Part shown: positions 44,835 through 53,710 of the stretch, in pieces
Layout of the letters: each line of letters opens with the position of its first letter
How positions within the stretch are numbered: the stretch's first letter is position 1
Assembly: GCA_018268855.1 (NCBI GenBank)
Contig: JAFDVR010000006.1
Coordinates: 326,435-390,434, forward strand
Reading direction: 5' to 3'
Source: Acidobacteriota bacterium
GTDB lineage: Bacteria; Acidobacteriota; Terriglobia; Terriglobales; Acidobacteriaceae
Length of the DNA stretch: 64,000 nucleotides
Position numbers and translations under genes: made by a program
Notes under the pieces: generated by a model
Database searches by the model: none
What the model saw: only the letters and a program-made list of their open reading frames with translations
What the model was told of the DNA's origin: nothing

Positions 44835-46097
44835 ATGGAAGAGTTTCTTCTCTACACTGGCGAGTCGGTAGTAGAAACTTCAGATGGCCAGAGAATTACA
44901 GCGGAAGTACAAGTCGTCTCACAATTGCAACCTGCTCCCCGGCTGACTTTACGGACGGAAATTCACGATCCTACTTTTTTCTCAATCTCGGCCGAAGACA
45001 TACGAGTTTCGATCCCAGTATTGAACGAGCCGATTGCATGCTTTGTTCGAAATTGGACTTGCCACGCCCATAAGATTTCCGCTGAGTTAGGCCCTACTCG
45101 CAGTGCCGTCGAATTGCAAATACTCGTCCCCCTGTTCTCCGTCAGGCTGCACATTCTCAATTTCTTCCAGCTATTTCCATCTGTAATTAATCTTAAGACT
45201 GAGGATGGCTGGGTACTTCACATCTCAAACGCGAGCGACCGTGAAGAGGACGGAAATACCGGGTTCCGACATATCGTGACCAATTTCGCAACGATCAAAC
45301 GATCCAACGGAGAATCATTTTCTGTAGAGCAAGTGCGAAGAGTGATCAAAGATTTGCTTGATTTCCTCAGTTTCGCTAAAGGTGCCTGGATTGCGGCATC
45401 AATCGTCACAGGATTGGCTGCTAACGGCAGTGAGCTAATTATCGAATGGGGAATACGTCGCTTTCATAAAACTCAAATCTCTGCGTCTTGGTTCGATGGA
45501 ATGCATTCTACGGAGCTTCTACCACTTTTCGCACATTTTCGAAGAATTAGAAATTCAGAATGGGTGAAAAAGGAATTCGATTTCTATCTCTACATGTTCG
45601 CACGTGCAGAGACCAATAGTGCCGGCCCAGACGTCTCTCTCCTTGCATTGCAAGCGCTTCTTGAATCGCTAGCTGCTATGGCTGTGCGCCTCCGCCGTCG
45701 TGGCATATTGGGCCGCGATCCGGACGGGCAAACCAATATAACGGGCAACAGAGGTGCAGCAGGCAAGATTGAGGATCTTCTGTCAAGCATGAAGATTCCA
45801 ATGGAAATTCCAAAAGGGGAAATAATGAAATCGTTGCGTCTATACTGTGCCCAAAATGAGATTGACTCTGGCCCGGCTGCTATCGTTAATCTCCGTAAAG
45901 TACTCGCTCACGCAGAGTGCTCGGAAAGCCGTTCTGCGAAGCGGCCCTTCTATCCTGCCTATCTTTTAGCCAAATGGTATTGCGAACTAGTTATGCTCAA
46001 TCTCTGCAACTATCAGGGAATGTATTTCAATCGCACTATTCACTCTTGGCTAGGTGAACGGGAGTTTGTTCCATGGAGCCATATGTTCAAGCGCTGA
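44835..46097 (+). CDS. Orphan protein with C-terminal HEPN-like R-x4-H motif
   Basis: 420 residues, GAGG 7 bases before the ATG. No family is recognised with certainty. The first 170 residues look like a beta-rich domain (FLLYTGESVVETSDGQRITA, TLRTEIHDPTFFSISAEDIR). From about 175 to the end it is mostly helical, with LLALQALLESLAAMAVRLRR and a late IVNLRKVLAHAECSES. Arg354 and His359 there make the R-x4-H arrangement of HEPN ribonuclease-like domains, followed by a long helix (AYLLAKWYCELVMLNLC). Codons are visibly more A/T-rich than in neighbouring genes, which suggests transfer. The layout resembles single-gene HEPN defence proteins such as ApeA. Function inferred only. Confidence 0.7.
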   Translation: MEEFLLYTGESVVETSDGQRITAEVQVVSQLQPAPRLTLRTEIHDPTFFSISAEDIRVSIPVLNEPIACFVRNWTCHAHKISAELGPTRSAVELQILVPLFSVRLHILNFFQLFPSVINLKTEDGWVLHISNASDREEDGNTGFRHIVTNFATIKRSNGESFSVEQVRRVIKDLLDFLSFAKGAWIAASIVTGLAANGSELIIEWGIRRFHKTQISASWFDGMHSTELLPLFAHFRRIRNSEWVKKEFDFYLYMFARAETNSAGPDVSLLALQALLESLAAMAVRLRRRGILGRDPDGQTNITGNRGAAGKIEDLLSSMKIPMEIPKGEIMKSLRLYCAQNEIDSGPAAIVNLRKVLAHAECSESRSAKRPFYPAYLLAKWYCELVMLNLCNYQGMYFNRTIHSWLGEREFVPWSHMFKR

Positions 46098-46191
46098 TCA
46101 TGAAACTCCGACATGCGGCGGACTAGCTAAAATGAGAAGACATAAATATGTTACGAATTCCCGCTAAGATTCCAGACCTTTCGAAATAGAC

Positions 46192-46222
46192 AAAGGGCGC
46201 AGCCATAATAGCTGCGTCCTTT
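46192..46222 (+). terminator. Terminator after the HEPN-like gene
   Basis: AAAGGGCGCAGC-CATAATA-GCTGCGTCCTTT, a 12-bp stem with one G-T pair, followed by an A/T-rich stretch. It closely resembles the efp terminator at 47115-47159. Confidence 0.85.
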
Positions 46223-46257
46223 ATTCGTTACCGACGAAGTCGCGATTAGCTGGCCGT

Positions 46258-46287
46258 TTACGCGCGGCTCATGTAGCTACCTTCACT
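46258..46287 (-). pseudogene. Relic of an efp 3' end
   Basis: The minus strand reads codons for SEGSYMSRA and a stop (AGTGAAGGTAGCTACATGAG, then CCGCGCGTAA). These are the last nine residues and stop of the intact efp at 47195-47755, with differences mostly at silent positions. Upstream codons no longer follow EF-P in frame. About 40 bases beyond the stop is a hairpin like that of efp. Too exact for chance in my judgement, though short. Confidence 0.6.
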
Positions 46288-46435
46288 CGCTTGATGTTGG
46301 TGAGCACGGGCAGGCGACTGCGATCCTTTTGCTTTTTTGATTTCGAGAGTATTTCGTTCACTGGTTTCAGTTTTATCTTGAAACGGCTGCACGTTTGCCT
46401 GTAGCTTGGCTAGCTATCCGCAGGAGCGGTGCGCG

Positions 46436-47098
46436 ATGATGACGGGAAAGAAGCTGGATGATGAATTTTCGACAGATACGATTGCGACCCTGATCTTTGG
46501 GGGAGTGATTCTGCTTGTCACGCTGGTGCTTTGTTTCAAACTGGGCAGCGGATGGACGAGCGGGACAGCGATGTTGCTGCTGTCGATGGTTACGGGGATG
46601 CTGGTAGGGTGGGTGACTGGGATTCTGGCTTCGCCGTATTCCGGCGATGTAGCGTACTTTGGCAAACTTGGGCAGGCGCTTTCGGCGATCTTTACCGGCT
46701 ACATTGCAGCGAAGGCCAGCCCTCTGCTCGATCTTCTGCTTCAACACCCGGGCGCGGTGCCTACGGAGATCCGTCTGCGCCTTTTGTTTGGGGTGTGCGG
46801 GTTTCTAATTGCGCTGATTATTACGTTTGTCTCGCGCAGATATGCGGTGGAGGAGCTGAAGATTGCTCCGGTTTCGCTGGTGCATGCTGGAGATTCGGTA
46901 GAGTTGGTGGCGTCGCTAAAAGACCTGCAGGTGCAGGGGGTGCGATGGATATGCGAGGACCCGGAATGCGCGGTGGATGAGCGGCTCGGAATTTTCAAAG
47001 CGCCGGAGAAGGTGGCGGCCGCGAGGAATGTTGTGGTGGTTGCTTACGATCCTAAGCGGCCTGAAGTTCGAGGGTCGTTGAAGGTGCCGATCGCGTAA
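46436..47098 (+). CDS. Hypothetical membrane protein
   Basis: 220 residues from the ATG at 46436 (CAGGAG nine bases upstream; a second ATG follows immediately). About three or four membrane helices: TIATLIFGGVILLVTLVLCF, TAMLLLSMVTGMLVGWVTGI, and LLFGVCGFLIALIITFVS. A soluble C-terminal domain of about 80 residues follows (APVSLVHAGDSVELVASLKD, VRWICEDPECAVDERLG) that resembles a small Ig-like fold with two cysteines. No family recognised. It lies between the efp relic and the intact efp. Confidence 0.75.
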   Translation: MMTGKKLDDEFSTDTIATLIFGGVILLVTLVLCFKLGSGWTSGTAMLLLSMVTGMLVGWVTGILASPYSGDVAYFGKLGQALSAIFTGYIAAKASPLLDLLLQHPGAVPTEIRLRLLFGVCGFLIALIITFVSRRYAVEELKIAPVSLVHAGDSVELVASLKDLQVQGVRWICEDPECAVDERLGIFKAPEKVAAARNVVVVAYDPKRPEVRGSLKVPIA

Positions 47099-47114
47099 AG
47101 GATGCGATGCTTCT

Positions 47115-47159
47115 ACAAACAGAAAGGCGCAGCCGATGATGGCTGCGCCTTTGGTTTGT
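47115..47159. terminator. Bidirectional terminator between the membrane-protein gene and efp
   Basis: AAAGGCGCAGCC-GATGAT-GGCTGCGCCTTT, a perfect 12-bp stem, extended outside by ACAAAC/GTTTGT. Confidence 0.92.
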
Positions 47160-47194
47160 GGATGAGGTTGCGTGTTTCTGGATGCTCGAGCTCC

Positions 47195-47755
47195 TTAGGC
47201 GCGGGACATATAGCTGCCTTCGCTGGTGTCGATGCGGATTTTCTCTCCTTCGTTGATGAAGGGCGGCACCTGGACGACGAGCCCGGTTTCGAGCTTGGCG
47301 GGCTTGGTGACGGAGGAGGCTGTGGCGGACTTGATGCCGGGTTCGGTTTCCACGACCGTCATTTCGACGACCTGCGGGAGTTCGATGCCTACGGCCTTGC
47401 CGTCGAAGAAGCTGACTTCGATGTTGATATTGGGGAGCAGGTAGTCGACGGCGTCGCCGAGGGTGTCGCGCTTGAGCATGGTCTGCTCGTAGGTCTGGGT
47501 GTCCATGAAGTAGTAGTCGTCGCCGTCGTTGTAGAGGAACTCCATGGGGACCTCGTCGACGATGACGCGGTCGATGGCGTCGCCGGAGCGGAAGCGGTGC
47601 TCGTAGATGGCGCCGGACTCAAGGTTGCGCAGCTTGGCCTGGATGAAGGCACGCAGGTTGCCGGGCGTGCGGTGCTCCACGGTGAAGACCGAGTGCAGCT
47701 TGTCGTTGTGCTTGATGATCATGCCCGGACGCATCTGTGTGGCGGGAATCGCCAT
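47195..47755 (-). CDS. efp: Elongation factor P
   Basis: 186 residues from the ATG at 47755 (AGGAG upstream). The three-domain EF-P has TQMRPGMIIKHNDKLHSVF, the KLRNLESGAIYEHRFRSGD segment, the OB signature FLYNDGDDYYFMDTQTYEQT and a C-terminal KLETGLVVQVPPFINEGEKI, ending SEGSYMSRA. It relieves ribosome stalling at consecutive prolines. The loop tip reads TPGNLRAF, with asparagine 33 where E. coli has the modified lysine 34 (PGKGQAF). A second, divergent EF-P is at 11792-12364. Canonical length. Confidence 0.95.
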   Translation of the reverse strand: MAIPATQMRPGMIIKHNDKLHSVFTVEHRTPGNLRAFIQAKLRNLESGAIYEHRFRSGDAIDRVIVDEVPMEFLYNDGDDYYFMDTQTYEQTMLKRDTLGDAVDYLLPNINIEVSFFDGKAVGIELPQVVEMTVVETEPGIKSATASSVTKPAKLETGLVVQVPPFINEGEKIRIDTSEGSYMSRA

Positions 47756-47944
47756 AAGGGGAAACTCCTGAAACTCTTTGTGGATTGGTGAAGAGGAAAC
47801 GGCGCGATGGCCGCCTTCAGCATCCCTCTGATTGTAGCCCACTCTGTGCAGCCCGGCTCGTTAGCGATAACTGGAACCTGCAGGTGCGGCCAACGAAGGG
47901 CTTCTGTGCAGAAGATATCGCGCGGCATTTGCATCTTCTCTATC

Positions 47945-47969
47945 TTGTAACGTAAAAATTACTTTACAA
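47945..47969. promoter_or_regulatory. Near-palindrome upstream of inositol-phosphate synthase
   Basis: TTGTAACGTAA-AAA-TTACTTTACAA is an almost symmetrical 25-bp sequence about 40 bases before the ino1 start, in an otherwise G/C-rich setting. It could be an operator; the regulator is unknown. Confidence 0.4.
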
Positions 47970-48010
47970 ATTAGGGAGCAGCTCGCGGGCTGCGGAGAAG
48001 GGTGGTTGCT

Positions 48011-49330
48011 ATGTCGCCAGTTGCAGAGATGGAGCGTGAGGCTGCGGGTGTTACGCCGCATGAGGGGAAGCTGGGCGTGATGATTCCGGGGATGGGCGCG
48101 GTGGGGTCCACGCTGATTGCCGGGGTGGAGGCGGTGCGGCGCGGGTGGGCTAAGCCGGTGGGGTCGATGTCGCAGATGGGGACGATGGAGGTGGATGGAC
48201 GCGAGGAGTTGATTCGCGATGCTGTGCCGCTGGCCCCGCTGGAGGACGTGGTGTTTACGGGGTGGGACATCTTTGGCGGCAGCATGTATGACGCGGCGGA
48301 GACGGCAGGTGTGCTGGACCGCGATCATCTGCGGGCGATGAAGCCTTTTTTGGAGAGCATTGAGCCGATGCCGGCCGTCTTTGAAGAACGGTATGTGAAG
48401 CGGCTGACGGCGAAGAACAAGAAGAAGGGCAGAAACAAGTGCGATCTGGCCAACCAGGTGCGCAACGATATTGCCGAGTTCAAGAGCAAGACCGACAGGC
48501 AGATAATGATCTGGTGCGGATCGACCGAAATTTTTCATGAGCCGAAGGCCGTGCATCAGACGCTGGCGGCGTTTGAGAAGGGCCTTGTGGATGACGATCC
48601 GGACATTGCGCCGTCGATGCTGTATGCGTGGGCTGCGCTGAAGGAAGGGATTCCATTTGCGAATGGCGCGCCGAATCTTACGGTGGATATTCCGGCGCTG
48701 CAGGAGTTGTCAAAGCAGGTGGGCGCGCCGATCTGCGGGAAGGACTTCAAGACGGGGCAGACGTTCATCAAGACGATCCTTGCGCCGGGCTTCAAGGTGC
48801 GTCAGTTGGGCGTGAGCGGATGGTATTCGACGAACATCCTCGGCAATCGCGATGGCGAGGTGCTGGACGATCCCGACAACTTCAAGACAAAGGAAGAGTC
48901 GAAGCTGGGCGTGCTGGAGCACATCTTCCATCCGGAGCAGAACCCGGACCTGTACGGCGATATCTTTCACAAGGTGCGCATCAACTACTATCCGCCGCGC
49001 GGTGATGCGAAGGAAGGCTGGGACAACATCGACATCTTCGGATGGCTTGGATATCCGATGCAGATCAAGGTGGATTTCCTGTGCCGCGATTCGATTCTTG
49101 CTGCTCCGCTGGCGCTGGATCTCTGCCTGTTTATGGACCTGGCGAAGCGCACGCCTTCGCTGCGGCATACGGGCATTCAGGAGTGGCTGAGCTTCTACTT
49201 CAAGGCGCCCGATGCTCCTGCCGGAAAACATGCGGAGCATGATCTGTTCAAGCAGGCGGTGCATTTGAAGGAGACGCTACAGCGCATTCGTGTCGAGAGC
49301 GCTGTGGGAGAGACGGTCGCGGCCCGGTAG
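48011..49330 (+). CDS. ino1: Inositol-3-phosphate synthase
   Basis: 439 residues; converts glucose 6-phosphate to inositol 3-phosphate with bound NAD, the entry to inositol phospholipids. Family segments are LGVMIPGMGAVGSTLIAGVE (nucleotide loop), VFTGWDIFGGSMYDAAETAG, GAPICGKDFKTGQTFIKTIL, WYSTNILGNRDGEVLDDPDN and DFLCRDSILAAPLALDLCLF, with catalytic lysines in the GKDFKTGQT region. I start at 48011; a GTG three codons earlier is possible. Its stop abuts the stop of the FecR-like gene on the other strand with no gap. Confidence 0.94.
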   Translation: MSPVAEMEREAAGVTPHEGKLGVMIPGMGAVGSTLIAGVEAVRRGWAKPVGSMSQMGTMEVDGREELIRDAVPLAPLEDVVFTGWDIFGGSMYDAAETAGVLDRDHLRAMKPFLESIEPMPAVFEERYVKRLTAKNKKKGRNKCDLANQVRNDIAEFKSKTDRQIMIWCGSTEIFHEPKAVHQTLAAFEKGLVDDDPDIAPSMLYAWAALKEGIPFANGAPNLTVDIPALQELSKQVGAPICGKDFKTGQTFIKTILAPGFKVRQLGVSGWYSTNILGNRDGEVLDDPDNFKTKEESKLGVLEHIFHPEQNPDLYGDIFHKVRINYYPPRGDAKEGWDNIDIFGWLGYPMQIKVDFLCRDSILAAPLALDLCLFMDLAKRTPSLRHTGIQEWLSFYFKAPDAPAGKHAEHDLFKQAVHLKETLQRIRVESAVGETVAAR

Positions 49331-50182
49331 TTATTCCGGCGCGAAGACTCGTTTGAAGAAATGCCCGATGGCGCGGAAGGGTTTTGTGACCGCCGCGTGC
49401 TTTTTCTTCTTTTCCGGCTCCCATTGTGGTGGCGCAACAATATGGGGGGTGGACGCGGCTTCGCGCCCGTTATAGCTGATGGAGGTTGATATTTCTGTGT
49501 GCGGAACGCCGGGTTCTTCCTGCGGGACCTTTGGTTCTTCGAGGCCCTGGCTGATGGCTTCTGGGAATGGATGCGGATCGAATTTATTGCCTGCAAGTAC
49601 CTGTGGCTCGCCTGGACAACCGCAATTGGAAGTTTCGCGATCGACTACCTCTGTGATGCTGCCGTGCACGAAGAGCACATGCTGCTCGGGTTTTACAAAG
49701 TAGCCGGCAATGCCGAACTGTTCTGTGACGTGGAGGACCGGGGCATCTTTACCGCGGTTTTCTACGCAGGTATCGCCGTTGGGAGCAACGCGGACGTGGA
49801 GATCGAGTGGGGCGGCGTTGGAGATGTCGAAGTGCAGATCGGGCGTCATCACGACGTCTTTTTGCCCTGCTTCCATTTTGACTTCGAAGGCGCCGCGTTG
49901 AAGCGCCAGCATGAGTGGCGACTTTTCGGTACTGCTCTGGGAGAGCGAGACGACGCTGTTCATGCAGACAGTGACTTTGCCACCGCGAGTCAGATCCACC
50001 TGGGCAGAGGCGGGGCCGGCTTTAATGTTTCCGCTGGTTAGAATTTCAGCGACGGTTCCTTTGACGGCGACAGTTCCTGAAACTTCGGCTTCATTTGTCT
50101 TCACTGTGCCGATGGATTGCTGCGCGGCGCACGTCATCGCCAGAAAGTAAGGCCACGCGGCGATGAGCAATGTGCGCTTCAC
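49331..50182 (-). CDS. Secreted FecR-like domain protein
   Basis: 283 residues with signal peptide (MKRTLLIAAWPYFLAMTCAA). The centre (AQVDLTRGGKVTVCMNSVVS, LALQRGAFEVKMEAG, VMTPDLHFDISNAAPLDLHV) resembles the beta-rich FecR sensor domain. A proline/glutamate-rich region and a basic tail (EKKKKHAAVTKPFRAIGHFF) follow. No anti-sigma helix is present, so a structural or sensing role outside the cytoplasm is possible. It follows trpG by 1 bp and is probably co-transcribed. Confidence 0.65.
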   Translation of the reverse strand: MKRTLLIAAWPYFLAMTCAAQQSIGTVKTNEAEVSGTVAVKGTVAEILTSGNIKAGPASAQVDLTRGGKVTVCMNSVVSLSQSSTEKSPLMLALQRGAFEVKMEAGQKDVVMTPDLHFDISNAAPLDLHVRVAPNGDTCVENRGKDAPVLHVTEQFGIAGYFVKPEQHVLFVHGSITEVVDRETSNCGCPGEPQVLAGNKFDPHPFPEAISQGLEEPKVPQEEPGVPHTEISTSISYNGREAASTPHIVAPPQWEPEKKKKHAAVTKPFRAIGHFFKRVFAPE

Positions 50183-50183
50183 G

Positions 50184-50765
<582 letters not shown>

Positions 50766-50874
50766 GTGTGGTTAAGTCTATCGCGAAGTTTTGCGGTAAC
50801 TACGTGCTATTGGACGATAACGTGAGGCAATGGCGTTTACCTCAGCAAAGCCGCTAAATTATTGGGGCGAAGAC

Positions 50875-51228
50875 TCACTCGTTCCGAGTTTGGAATCCCT
50901 CAACGAGCTTTATGATTCCGTACACAGCCGCATAGTCTGCAAGCCCCATTGGTAGAAGTATGATTCCGGGATATCTTGCGCTCGACCAAGGCAGAATAAC
51001 GATCATTGCACCTTGAATGACAAATACTGCCGCGAGCGTAAGCCAAAACCAAGCATAATGCCTTCGATCCCAACAGGCTCTCATCGCCATGATGCTTCCT
51101 ATCAAACAAACGCACACGGCTCCGCACATCCCTGGATAATTTGGAAAGATAAAGAAAAACAAAATAAACGAAACAACCGAAGCAAACGCTATTTGCAAAA
51201 GAGTGGAGACTGCACTCTCCCTTCTCAC
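50875..51228 (-). CDS. Small membrane protein between trpE and trpG
   Basis: 117 residues starting at a GTG that overlaps the trpE stop (GTGA), so it is translationally coupled to trpE. Three or four hydrophobic helices: FASVVSFILFFFIFPNYPGM, VCVCLIGSIMAMRAC, WFWLTLAAVFVIQGAMIVIL and GIILLPMGLADYAAVYGIIK. The codons are more A/T-rich than those of trpE and trpG. No family recognised. Its insertion in the trp pair is unusual. Confidence 0.75.
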   Translation of the reverse strand: MRRESAVSTLLQIAFASVVSFILFFFIFPNYPGMCGAVCVCLIGSIMAMRACWDRRHYAWFWLTLAAVFVIQGAMIVILPWSSARYPGIILLPMGLADYAAVYGIIKLVEGFQTRNE

Positions 51229-52715
51229 TGTGCTCTCGCTCGTTCGATGGCGCGAACAACGGCCTTCGATTTGTTGACCGTCTCCTCAAACTCCGTCTGC
51301 GGAACCGAGTCAGCCACAAGCCCGCCGCCTGCCTGGATGTGGCCTTGCTCGCCATCCATAAACAGTGTGCGGATGGCGATGCAGGAGTCGAGATTGCCAT
51401 TGAAATCGGCATAGAAGATCGACCCGCCGTAAACGCCGCGGCGCGCAGGCTCAAGCTCTTCGATGATCTCCATCGCGCGAATTTTGGGAGCGCCAGAGAG
51501 CGTGCCTGCGGGGAAGCAGGCGCGAAAGGCGTCGACCGCGTTGAGGTCTTTGCGCAGCTTGCCTTCAAGCGCGGAGACCAGGTGCATCACATGCGAGTAG
51601 CGCTCCACGAACATGAGGTCTTTCACGCGGACTGAGCCGTATTCCGAAACGCGACCAAGATCGTTGCGGCCGAGATCGACGAGCATCACGTGCTCCGCGA
51701 TCTCCTTCGTGTCTTCGCGCAGACCGGCTTCGAGTTCGGCATCGTGCTCCGGCGAAGTCCCGCGCGGACGCGTGCCGGCGATGGGATGGTATTCAATGGT
51801 GCCGTTGTTTACGCGCACCAGCAGTTCGGGCGACGAGCCGACGATGTGTGCGTTGTGACCATCCTTTGGGAAGCGCAGGAAGTACATGTACGGTGAGGGA
51901 TTGACGATTCGCAGCGAGCGATAGATGTCGAAGGCATCCACGCCGGGCGTGCAGTCGAACCGCTGCGAGAGCACGCACTGGAAGATATCGCCCGCAGTGA
52001 TGTACTCCTTCACCTTGTCGACGGACTTCATGTACTGCCGCTTGGGTGTGCGATTCGTAATCTCGAGCTTGCCCTGCGGCTTGCGGCGCTTCCCCTTCGG
52101 CAGCGGAGCGGCGAGGCGCTTCTCCAAACTATTGAGACGCCGCACTGCGGCAGCGTATGCAGCGCCGGCATCCGGCTGTCGTTTCAAATCTGCAGTGATG
52201 ATGAGAAAGATCTCTTTGCGAACGTGATCGAAGGCGAGAATCTCATCGAAGAACATCAGGTACGCATCGGGCACGCCGAGTTCATCCACAGCCTTCGATG
52301 GCAAACGTTCGATGAGGCGCACCACGTCATACGCAAAGAAACCGACTGCGCCTGCGGTGAATGGAGGGAGTCCGTTGACGTGCGCTGGCTTGTGTTCGCC
52401 GAGTGCGTGTTTCAGTTCGGCAAACACATCGCCAGTAATCTTGCGCGAACGCTTCCCTTCCGTGAACGTAATCTCTTTGCCACGCGCGACGATCTTCTTA
52501 TATGGGCGGATGCCGATAAAGGTGTAGCGGCCGATGCGCTCGCCGCCTTCTACGCTCTCCAGCAGAAACGCCTCCGGCTCGGCAGCCGCGATGCGCAGAA
52601 ACGCCGAGACGGGCGTCTCCAGATCGGCGGTCACGGTGCGATAGACGGGCACGAGTGTGTGCTTCTTCGCGAGCTTGCGAAAGTCAGCCAGAGAGGGTGT
52701 AGAAATCGCGGGCAT
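51225..52715 (-). CDS. trpE: Anthranilate synthase component I
   Basis: 496 residues from the ATG at 52715 (AGGAAG upstream); converts chorismate to anthranilate. N-terminal AEPEAFLLESVEGGERIGRY holds the tryptophan-feedback LLES element. The chorismate-binding domain has DIFQCVLSQRF, YMYFLRFPKDGHNAHIVGSS, PIAGTRPRGTSPEHD, LVDLGRNDLGRVSEYGS and FPAGTLSGAPKIRAMEIIEE. PabB is the alternative, but the LLESVEGGER element favours TrpE. Confidence 0.94.
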   Translation of the reverse strand: MPAISTPSLADFRKLAKKHTLVPVYRTVTADLETPVSAFLRIAAAEPEAFLLESVEGGERIGRYTFIGIRPYKKIVARGKEITFTEGKRSRKITGDVFAELKHALGEHKPAHVNGLPPFTAGAVGFFAYDVVRLIERLPSKAVDELGVPDAYLMFFDEILAFDHVRKEIFLIITADLKRQPDAGAAYAAAVRRLNSLEKRLAAPLPKGKRRKPQGKLEITNRTPKRQYMKSVDKVKEYITAGDIFQCVLSQRFDCTPGVDAFDIYRSLRIVNPSPYMYFLRFPKDGHNAHIVGSSPELLVRVNNGTIEYHPIAGTRPRGTSPEHDAELEAGLREDTKEIAEHVMLVDLGRNDLGRVSEYGSVRVKDLMFVERYSHVMHLVSALEGKLRKDLNAVDAFRACFPAGTLSGAPKIRAMEIIEELEPARRGVYGGSIFYADFNGNLDSCIAIRTLFMDGEQGHIQAGGGLVADSVPQTEFEETVNKSKAVVRAIERARAQ

Positions 52716-52765
52716 TTGTCTTCCTATCGTACATCCGGGCAGCGACTGCGATTTACGATAGAGGG

Positions 52766-53710
52766 ATGTCGCAAAGCACAAAGGTGGACCTGGTAGGCGT
52801 AGGCCTGAACGCAACGGACACTGTCGTTTCGGTTGAAAAATTTCCGGCGCGCGGATCGAAGGTGGAGTTTCACGCCGTCAACGTGCTGCCCGGCGGCCAG
52901 ACCGCTTCTGCCGTGGTGGCTTGCCAACGCTGGGGCATGTCCACGCGCTATGTAGGTAAAGTGGGCGACGATGCCGCTGCTTCGCTGCATCGCGAGGCGT
53001 TTGATGCAGTCGGTGTGGACGCCCAGCTTGTGCCGGTGACGAACTGCGCTTCGCAGCAGTCGATGATCATTCTGGACGCGACCGGCGAGCGCACCGTGCT
53101 GCACAAGCGCGATGAGCGGCTGACGCTGCTGCCTGCAAATCTGAAACGCGAGTGGATTGAGAATGCGCGCTTTCTGCACGTAGATGGATGGGACACGGAA
53201 GCCGCCGCGCTGGCTGCAGCCTGGGCGCGCGAGGCGGGCGTGCTGGTCTCTTGCGATCTGGACGATACGTATCCCGGCGTGGAAGACCTTATCCGCAACG
53301 TGGATTATCTGATTGTGAATGAAGATTTTCCATGCAAGCTCACGGGCATCGACGACATAGCTGCAGCACTTAAAGAGATGCATCGATGGTTTCCATGCAA
53401 GCTGGCAGCATCTACGCTGGGCCATCATGGCGCTGTAGCGTGGGATGGTGAATCGATGCACTACTGCGCGGCGTTCAAGGTTCCGGTGGTGGACACGACG
53501 GGCGCGGGCGACACTTTCCGTGCGGGCTTTATCTATGGATTGCATCAGGGCTGGCCGCTTGCGAAGCAACTTGATTTTGCGTCTGGCGCTGCTGCTCTGA
53601 ATTGCACGGTACTGGGAGCTCGCGGTGGGCGCAAGACGGTGCAGATGATCGAAGACTTGATTGCGAATGGCGAGCGCTTCCCGCGCCCTGCGCATTTGGC
53701 GGCGCTGTGA
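52766..53710 (+). CDS. PfkB-family carbohydrate kinase
   Basis: 314 residues. Signatures are KVEFHAVNVLPGGQTASAVV near the N-terminus and the anion hole and catalytic base in PVVDTTGAGDTFRAGFIYGL. Ribokinase-like fold; the sugar or nucleoside substrate is not determined. Its stop overlaps the GTG start of rdgB, beginning a compact run of kinase, rdgB, serS, a small membrane protein and a LolA-like gene. Confidence 0.9.
   Translation: MSQSTKVDLVGVGLNATDTVVSVEKFPARGSKVEFHAVNVLPGGQTASAVVACQRWGMSTRYVGKVGDDAAASLHREAFDAVGVDAQLVPVTNCASQQSMIILDATGERTVLHKRDERLTLLPANLKREWIENARFLHVDGWDTEAAALAAAWAREAGVLVSCDLDDTYPGVEDLIRNVDYLIVNEDFPCKLTGIDDIAAALKEMHRWFPCKLAASTLGHHGAVAWDGESMHYCAAFKVPVVDTTGAGDTFRAGFIYGLHQGWPLAKQLDFASGAAALNCTVLGARGGRKTVQMIEDLIANGERFPRPAHLAAL

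Larger units (their letters stand above)
46098..46435. other. Intergenic region holding a terminator and an efp relic
   Basis: About 340 bases. It contains the terminator at 46192-46222 and the efp 3'-end relic at 46258-46287. The rest shows no gene; a short minus-strand frame of about 45 lysine-rich codons crosses 46270-46400 but has no good start. Confidence 0.6.

Noticed and set aside
46258..47230. An integrative element with attachment sites at efp ends
   Set aside because: The two ends differ at several positions, and the segment between them carries only one membrane-protein gene, with no integrase or recombinase. I keep the relic but not the element.
49328..49333. Abutting stop codons of ino1 and the FecR-like gene as a shared signal
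   Set aside because: Zero-gap convergent ends occur by chance in compact genomes; there is no hairpin or conserved site to support a function.
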